Source: Fennellomyces sp. T-0311
Lineage: Eukaryota > Mucoromycota > Mucoromycetes > Mucorales > Lichtheimiaceae
Assembly: GCA_025266875.1 (NCBI GenBank)
Contig: JALLLT010000074.1
Coordinates: 47,598 to 111,597, forward strand
Direction: 5' to 3'
Length of the DNA stretch: 64,000 bases
The notes under the pieces were generated by a model. It was not told where the DNA came from. It saw only the letters and a list, made by a program, of their open reading frames with translations, and made no database searches. Made by a program: the position numbers and the translations under genes. Of this stretch, positions 57,441 to 64,000 are shown piece by piece. The first letter of the stretch is position 1. The number at the start of each line of letters is the position of its first letter.

Positions 57441-57524
57441 TTTTCACGTTGTGAACTAGTGCTACATCTGAGCTAACTGACACTGTTGTTTTCCAACTCA
57501 CTTCCTTCTTACAAACGTCTTTTA

Positions 57525-57730
57525 GATCGCCCTCTCAAACAGGACCTGTTGGATGATCAGGCTTTGGTCGAGAATGCTGTGTCAGCAGAGAGCAGTGACT
57601 CTGCAGTAAGAAAATACTATGCTGCTTCCCTGTGTACATTGTTAACTTTTGCTATGAAATGATGGTGGATGACCTGTACCCGTTCTACCAGTCTGCGTTC
57701 GATGACGTTGAGGAAGAGAACGATCGATAA
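57525..57730 (+). pseudogene. Two short exon-like pieces, unidentified
   Basis: After a TTTTAG acceptor: RPLKQDLLDDQALVENAV to a GTAAGA donor. After a possible ATG-preceding junction: MVDDLYPFYQSAFDDVEEEN and TAA at about 57728. The pair reads like the acidic end of a spliced gene, possibly captured by a Helitron-like element. No family recognised. Confidence 0.3.
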
Positions 57731-57774
57731 AGCAGTTTTTACTTCTTATAAAAACCGTGTCTAGGTACAGTCTC

Positions 57775-58980
57775 ACAACTGTTCAGCTTTGCCAGTGCGC
57801 AATATACAGTTGCCTTTCCAATCAAATGATCGTACATTGTCATCTACCTAAGCCAACCAGGTAAACTAATGTGTCTTTACTATGAATAACAAGCATGATG
57901 AGCCGGCTCAACGTTGAATGACCCGAAGCGTAGCGAAGGGGATCATTCAGTCGAGCGTAGCGAGACAGGTGACGTGCTCCTTAACACAATAATAAGCATA
58001 ATAATATACACAACAGCAATCCAATAGGGTTTAGGGTGTAGTTAATGACAATGTAGCCTTGCCAGTGCGCAATACACATTTGCTTTCCCAGCCAAGTTAT
58101 CAAACATAGTCATCTATCTAACCCAACCTGGTGAATTAATGTATCTTTACTACATAGAACAAGCATGATGAGCCGGCTCACCGTTGAATGACCCGAAGCG
58201 TAGCGAAGGGGATCATTCAGGCGAGCGTAGCGAGACACGTGACGTGCTCCTAACCACAGTAACATACACAATAGCATTCCAATAGGGTTTAGGGCGTAGT
58301 TAGCCATTTAGCGTGTAGTTAATGACAATGCCGCTTTGCCTGCATGCAATATACAGTTGCCTTTCAAACCGAATGATCAAATATTATCATCTATATAACG
58401 CAACCAGGTAAACTAATGTGTCATTATTATGAACAGCAAGCATGATGAGCCGGCTCACCGTTGAATGACCCGAAGCGCAGCGAAGGGGATCATTCAGTCG
58501 AGCATAGCGAGACAGGTGACGTGCTCCTAAGCATGATAATATACACAATAGCATTCCTATAGGGTTTAGGGTGTAGATAGTCATTTAGGGTATAGTTAGC
58601 CATTTAGGGTGTAGTTAGTGGCAGTGCAGCTTTGTCAGCGTGCAATATACACTTGCCTTACAATTATCAAACATTGTCATCTATCTTAACCTAACCAGGT
58701 GAATTAATGTGTCTTTACTACGTATAACAACCATGATGAGCCGGCTCACCGTTGAATGACCCGCAGCGTAGCGAAGGGGATCATTCAGTCGAGCGTAGCG
58801 AGACAGGTGACGTGCTCCTAAGCATAATGCTATGCACAATAGCATTCCAATAGGGTTTAGGGTATAGTTAGCCATTTAGGGTGTAGTTAGTGACAATGCA
58901 GCTTTACCACCGTGCAATATACAGCCGCCTTTCAAACTGAATTATCAAACATTGCCTTCCAAACAAATTATCAAACATTG
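57775..58980. repeat. Four tandem units of 270-291 bp with hairpins
   Basis: The landmark AGCCGGCTCA occurs at 57901, 58171, 58448 and 58739. Each unit contains GAATGACCCGAAGCG..CGAAGGGGATCATTC (a hairpin with GAATGA/TCATTC arms), GTCGAGCGTAGCGAGAC-type palindromes, GTGACGTGCTCC and AATAGGGTTTAGGG. A small minus-strand reading frame (NPIGMLLC, SRYARLNDPLR) is kept in three units only because the repeat is conserved. I do not call it a gene. Confidence 0.85.
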
Positions 58981-58997
58981 CCTCTCAAAACACACCG

Positions 58998-59110
58998 GAG
59001 CGGAGCGAAATAAAGTGCAGCCCAAAGGGTGCAGTGACACGCAGCGCAGCGGAGGGGCTCACAAACCCTGCGGCGAAGCGAAGGCTGCACTTTATCTATA
59101 TATAAAAGAG
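58998..59110. repeat. Large hairpin followed by TCTATATATAAAAG
   Basis: ATAAAGTGCAGCC (about 59009) is inverted as GGCTGCACTTTAT (59079-59091), with GCGCAGCGGAGG/GCGGCGAAGCGAAG between. Directly after it, ATCTATATATAAAAGAG repeats the Helitron-like start seen at 56874. It could mark the 3' end of one rolling-circle element abutting the 5' end of another. Confidence 0.5.
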
Positions 59111-59458
59111 TAAAAGAAAAAACTTTTAATACCTTTGCTATATAAGATAATGTTGTATGGTACCTAGAGAAGCTGTTGTATCTAACATAGTAGACGCCAT
59201 AATGAACCGCGATATCACTAAGAATTTCGAATAGCAATAATAAACTTAATTCCGAGTGCTGTAGAAGGTTAGCAGCTGAGAGACTGAGAGTGTAAAAGCT
59301 CACATCATTGCTAACGAATGAATCGACGGAATGCATACGTAGATGAAGTTGAAAAAAAGTAGTAAAAGAAGTCGTTCCTGGATACAAATATTGTTGTCAT
59401 GAAGTATTATTGATTACAAACTCAATATATATTCGGCAGCAGCATTAATCTGACGATC

Positions 59459-61060
59459 ATGGAAGCGAATGTGGCGACCAAGAGGTTGCCATCAAAAAAG
59501 TCGCCATCAGAAAAGTCGGCATGGATAACACTAGAGGGGTCGGAAGAGCCAATCATATTGAATCCTAATAAAATTGTTTTGGCCAATGGTTTTGCATCCT
59601 ATTGCAGCTTGTGTAAGGTTAGACGCCTTAATCTGAGTTTTTTGTTTCTTCGTTGTACGTAAACCTCTTTCATTGAAACACTATGGAAAACATCGACAAA
59701 AATATAAAAACAACGACTAGCAAATCAAAAACCCGTGGCAGACCCCCAGGAGGAAAGAATCCCCCTAATAGGAAAAGAGTGGGAAGACCGAAGAAGAAAA
59801 AACCTGTCGATCATGCACAGGCAAAGCTACTTGGGTTTGGTTTTACTACACCACGCGCGTCAAGCAGTTCCACTGAAGATCTGATCGATGCTGATCGCGT
59901 AATCTCGGACAGCAATGTCCAGAATCCAGCAAACGATCTCTCAGAGCCGACTGAGGAACAAAGCAACGCGTCAGTTACGCAATCCGAGTATGTCTCGTTG
60001 GCTGAACTGTTGCTTAGCAACGAGCAAGAAGCTGAAGACACGGAGCCTGTAATTCGTGAGGATATTGATCCTATTGAAGAAGAAGCTGACGATCTGGAAC
60101 TCTCCGCCGAGGATCGCGCAGACGGAGAGCAGAAGGAGAGCATACTGCGAGCATACTTCGAGGAAGTACAAGAACGTATAAAGGCTAAAGATGGAGATGA
60201 GCCCAGAGAATACAGGGCGGGTAAATTCTAGGTGGAGCCTAAGGACCCTTTCTTTGCGTTACGCGATGGTTTGGATCCTTCCAAGCTATACCAACCTCGT
60301 GTATTTCTTTGGTTTCCACATCTCCTCGTCAAGAAAATCAAACCACTAAAGTGCCCTACATGTCAAAGCTCATATAGCGTGAAAGGATATACGAAAGAAC
60401 CTCACGCTCGCCGAATAGTTGATCTCGATAGGTAAAAGAAAACCTTTATATTGCCGGTTTTGAAAAGAGCTGATACTGGACCAATATTTATAGTTGCTTC
60501 TATATAATGGGTACTCGTTATGAGTGCACAGGCCCCTCTAATTGCCCAACAAGATACGTAACAAGCAACGATGAGTTCATTATCCGCCAGCTTCCAATGT
60601 TTCTTCAATCTAGCTATCCAGTTTACACGACGCATTCCGGAGGAGTTTCGCGACGACTTGGTGACCTCATGAGACCATTAATCCAGAATTCTCCCGGGCC
60701 CAAGTGTCTTCAAAAAATACTGAGAGAGATGCATACATTGCGACACGCAAAAGACGAACTCCAGTACCTTCTCGCCAACATTTTCAGACGTGACAACCCG
60801 TCAATCGATGGCATGTTTACCTCGTCGACGGATGTTGAGCCATTTTCCCCGTTTGACAACAAGTTTGGGTACGCGGGCTATGTACCATCTGCCCAATATC
60901 TACGATCATTTTACACAGCATACATCAGTGAGATTAGACACTTGATCGACAAGCAAATGATGCTTCTTGGTGGTAGATTCTTAAAAGGCGACCATACATT
61001 CAAAACCATCAAACACCTCGGCAAGATTAACGGCACACCGATTTTTACTGCAGTCTACAC
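59459..61060 (+). pseudogene. AT-hook + DUF6729-type protein, truncated, one in-frame TAG
   Basis: From the ATG at 59683: KTRGRPPGGK and RVGRPKKKK, two AT-hooks that would bind AT-rich DNA. A Ser/Glu-rich linker follows (SEYVSLAELLLSNEQEAE). TAG at 60229-60231 separates REYRAGKF from VEPKDPFFALRDGLDP. Then come VFLWFPHLLVKKI, CPTCQSSYSVKGY and RRIVDLDR. An intron follows, then GTRYECTGPSNCPTRY, YTTHSGGVSRRLGDLM, GYVPSAQYLRSFYTAY and LKGDHTFKTIKHLGKIN, where the Asp starts an RNase H-like transposase core. The protein stops being recognisable at about 61060. An upstream piece at 59459 (FASYCSLCK) may be its first exon. Confidence 0.65.
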
Positions 61061-61098
61061 CATCGGAAAAGATACCGCGCTGATTAAGCCCTTATGAA

Positions 61099-61290
61099 GG
61101 TTGCGGGGATTGAGTGAAGGTTGACAGGGTTTATAAACCTACCAAAACATTTAGCGGGGTTGAGAGAGGGTTGACAGGGTTTATAATCCTATCAAAATGT
61201 TGGCGGGGTTGAGAGAGGGTTGACAGGGTTTATAAACTTGCCAAAATGTTGGCGGGGTTGAGAGAGGGTTGAGAGCGTTTAAAATCGTGA
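61099..61290. repeat. 49-bp tandem repeat, ~3.5 copies
   Basis: The unit GGCGGGGTTGAGAGAGGGTT + GACAGGGTTTATAAA.. recurs with starts of GGGGTT at about 61104, 61155, 61204 and 61253. Probably the subterminal repeat of Plavaka-3, since it lies between its presumed end and its gene. The rest to 61408 is AT-rich and without features. Confidence 0.85.
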
Positions 61291-61408
61291 ACAGATTTTA
61301 TCTACCTTGAATTGTGTTGAAGCGGGTTAAGCACCTTTATAAACAATAACCAAGTATATGAATACGCAACGTTTTATAGACAATAATATCAAATACTCTT
61401 AGGTAGAT

Positions 61409-64000
61409 CTAGGCGTCATCATCTTCCGTGCCTACTTGCTTGGGATTATCGTACTCCTTATTCCAGTGAACAAACTCTTTGCTTCTTTCATTGATATGTG
61501 GAAGTCGGCCTCTGCTGTTGCACCAGGAAAACCGATCCGAATCATGATTCAGTAAATACTTTCCATACATTGATCCCAGGACAGGATCAACGAAAGCATC
61601 TGAATCATAATCCGGAACGACATGGATTGTACGCTTTACCCGTTCGATTTGGCTTATAAACAGGCCTTTATACGTATCGTCAAGGTCAGGTGAAATAACC
61701 TCTAACCCAGTCTTGTGTGTTTCGCCCAAAGGACAGTATCGGCGTGCCAGTACCAGATCGTATTCTCTACCCCTGTACTTCGCCCGGAAGACCATGAGGA
61801 CTTGGCCATACGACTCGTATATCTCTTTGTCGCTCCTGTCCTTGATGTTGGGGAACTCAAATACCGCGAAATCTTTCCTTTCACGGCCATGGAACTGATC
61901 ATGTGTTCTGACCTTGTCGATAATAACCTTGCCATTGGTGTCGCAGTCCTCTACTATCAAGGTTTGATACACCTTGATCGTATCGTCGTCGAGCTGTGGT
62001 AAGTTGCGTAGTGCAACACGTGCGAAGTTGTTATCGATAGTGGTGTGGAAGAAGGAGTGAAGGATTATGGACAATCCATGGAAAGTGCCTTGCTGTGATA
62101 ATACGGATACTTCTTTGGGATCTGTTTCTGATGCGAGCTTATATGACAGTTGGCTTCGTCTGGAAATGATCTTGGAAATTGTCGCTTTTGCGCGAAGCGA
62201 TGTTGTAAGAGTACTTGATTGGTTTATGGCAACGTCAAAAAGTAGGTCCTTCTTTTAAATAAAGTTGGCCATTTGGGACAGCGAATCAAACCGACCGTTA
62301 GTTCGTTTTTCCGGCTTCTTTACATCGATAGTGTGTTGATGCTCGGAGCTGGTTGTGCTATAGCCTCTGATTATACCCCGAGATCGGATATCGTGGGCAT
62401 ACTTTTGAAGCATGTGATTTTTGGGGAAGTTCAAACCAGATGGAGAGTACTTTTGGAATATTGGACTGTACTTATAGTATGCATCCAATGACTCCTCCAT
62501 TTCAGTAAGACTATCCTCGGTATGTTCCTCGGCGGTGGCGTGCATTATGAAATCCAAGAAATGACGCAAGCAAAGTGCTGCTTGTAGCGGAATATAATCG
62601 TAACAGCAAGGTAAGATGATAGCCATATTGCTTCGCCATTCTGTATAAGTTGGATTTCGCAAAAAGCATGGAAAAATGCCTTGGTTGAACCGACGATGAT
62701 CTTTGTACTGAGGTATCATGGATGCTCGATTGTTAATTTCTTCAATGATGGAAGCTCCTTTGGTACCATTCAGATCCATGATCAGTTTGTCGAGACAGTT
62801 GAGCAAGTGTTCGTATACACCGCCAAGCTGGTGCAAGTCATCCACAAGTAGTGAATCATGGAGATCAAAGAATGGTTGAGGAAGTTTCCAACATGCGTTC
62901 TATCATATATAGTAGGGGGTTTCAGAGTTGAAAATATAGTTGCATATGCAAAAAATTTACATAAACTATTCATTTCCCGATGGCCAATAAGATTTTATGT
63001 CATTTTTTCAACTCTGAAACCCCCATGCATAAACTTGCTATAAACTTGACAAAAAAAAACACTGTTTACAAAATGATTACACAAACTAGCGTAGTTACAA
63101 GATGATTACACAAACTTCGTTTTCTTCTTCGGAAACAGTTTATTGTGTAGAAGGCATGGGCAGCTTATTTACACATTCTTTTAATAACTCACGTTTCAAG
63201 TGAAGCAATGATAGAAGGATATGTGATGACTGTATGAAGCAAGCACACAAATTTTTTGTCATTTATATAGCTGTGTAAAAAGTTATCACATCTTATTTTC
63301 AAAGCCTTTCTTACTCTCACTTGTTCGTGGATTCTGTTAGCTGCAACGCGATAACAATCCTGAGTCACTTGCTTATATCCTATGTGAGGGCTCATCAATG
63401 CAATGTCAGTTCAACATATCACGAGTCATGTCTTCTTCATTAGCCCAGATTTTTTCATCAGCATGATCTACTTTGCTCTCTATGATCCTGTTGGCTTGAT
63501 GACCACACTGACCCTGAGTCACCTCTGACTTCCACCTGTGATATCCTATCACCGCTTGTATTATATTGGATGAGTCATTCTCAGTTTGTTCACTCGGTAG
63601 TACGAAATGTCTGCTTGTGATACCATCGACTTTATGTCAACTTTTGCATATGCAAAAAAATTTTTATGTCATTTTCCAGGTGACATAAAAAAATTTTGCA
63701 TATGCATAAACTTTCAGCCAATCAGATTTTATGTCAAAAAGTTTATGCTTTGCATATGCAACCACATTTTCAACTCTGAAACCCCCTAGTATAATGCCAT
63801 GTTTAGCAAAAAAGTAAAATATCTACATTATTGATTGATAGTACCTGGATGTTATGCATTGAAATCTCCATGAATATTTCCTCATCTTCTTCATCTTCTT
63901 CATCTTCTTCTTTTTCTCCTTCGGTGCCGTGCAAAAGACCGTTTCCAAGTTTGTACAAATGTTCCATCTTGGATGACGTTCGTAGTTCCGCTGTACCGTT
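61409..64000 (-). pseudogene. Plavaka-type transposase 3, partial, one TAA
   Basis: The C-terminal two-thirds of a Plavaka transposase; the 5' end is outside. Exon 63845-64000: LYKLGNGLLHGTEGEK, EDEEIFMEISMHNIQ. Intron 62900-63844 (contains the 872-bp TIR element). Main exon 62899-61409: NACWKLPQPFF, VDDLHQLGGVYEHLLNC, FLRNPTYTEWRSNM, RHFLDFIMHATAEEHTEDSL, FPKNHMLQKYAHDI, then QMANFI-TAA-KKDLLFDVA. The conserved C-terminal domain follows (YGQVLMVFRAKY, HKTGLEVI, IHVVPDYDS, YLLNHDSDRFSW), with stop TAG. It lacks several introns present in copies 1 and 2. Confidence 0.85.
62915..63786. mobile_element. 872-bp nonautonomous TIR element, TSD TAGTA
   Basis: Ends GGGGGTTTCAGAGTTGAAAA on both sides (inverted), continuing to about 36 bp with two mismatches through TTGCATATGCAAA. 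TAGTA lies at 62910-62914 and 63787-63791. An extra inverted end (TTTTTCAACTCTGAAACCCC) at about 63007-63027 makes the first ~113 bp a mini-element by itself. There is no coding capacity. It sits wholly inside an intron of the Plavaka-3 transposase. Confidence 0.9.

Larger units (their letters stand above)
61061..64000 (-). mobile_element. Plavaka-3 element, left end and most of the transposase
   Basis: The left end is placed at CATCGGAAAAGATACC, which resembles the Plavaka-1 ends (CATCGG), where the DUF6729 gene breaks off. Subterminal repeats follow at once. The right end lies outside the window. Left boundary by inference only. Confidence 0.55.

Noticed and set aside
58110..58875. Three similar small minus-strand reading frames (NPIGMLLC...SRYARLNDPLR)
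   Set aside because: They exist only because the DNA repeat is conserved; the hairpin arms lie inside them and there is no start context or homologue.
57775..58980. CRISPR-like or rDNA-spacer array
   Set aside because: Units of ~280 bp with no short spacers and no rRNA sequence; also a eukaryotic context.

Overview
This 64 kb window looks like a stretch of fungal nuclear DNA made almost entirely of transposable elements. The introns are short (about 50-80 bp, GTATGN/GTAAGN donors, YAG acceptors). The families are typical of fungi: Ty3-type chromoviruses, Plavaka-type transposases, a CACTA Tnp2-type transposase, FAR1/MULE transposases, a pogo element and a DUF6729-type protein. An early-diverging fungus (Mucoromycota) is my best guess, but the sequence does not prove it. 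I found no rRNA, convincing tRNA, CRISPR or host housekeeping gene.

Left part (1-4.2 kb): the right-hand portion of a FAR1/MULE transposase gene (minus strand, running off the window), short TTTGGTGTGCGC repeats, a decayed Ty3-type gag-protease fragment (A1), and a cluster of ~220 bp LTRs.

Central part (about 3.9-41.7 kb): a Russian-doll nest whose joints are marked by target-site duplications (TSDs). Ty3-type element A (minus) is split inside its reverse-transcriptase YLDD region by chromovirus B (6951-39719, TSD AAGTA). B is in turn split by three elements: Plavaka-1 in its left LTR (7254-14164), LTR retrotransposon C in its integrase (15088-25069, TSD CTGC), and a 10,060-bp CACTA element in its pol (27228-37287, TSD TAG). 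Element C carries a TA-flanked 2,986-bp Tc1/mariner-like element in one 450-bp LTR. The CACTA element carries a relative of it (28055-30691, TSD TA). A solo LTR of the C family sits in A's integrase (TSD ACAT).

Right part (41.7-64 kb): a ~198-bp LTR with a gag start, then a second MULE gene (about 42.5-56.8 kb). That gene appears to end in a ubiquitin-specific-protease-like (C19) domain. It is broken by an 830-bp solo LTR (TSD ATTG), Plavaka-2 (45541-51662) and a dead pogo element (52456-54691, TSD TA). Next come Helitron-like termini, a 4-unit ~280-bp hairpin-bearing tandem repeat, an AT-hook/DUF6729 gene probably truncated by a third Plavaka element, and an 872-bp TIR element (TSD TAGTA) lying exactly in an intron of Plavaka-3.

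The most interesting points: two Plavaka elements share a divergently transcribed second gene of unknown function. The older elements carry a nonsense pattern dominated by TGG-to-TAG and CAG-to-TAG changes, as expected from CpA-to-TpA (RIP-like) mutation. The MULE seems to carry a deubiquitinase-like domain. LTR divergence (about 4% for B, about 1.3% for C, counted by eye) agrees with the nesting order.
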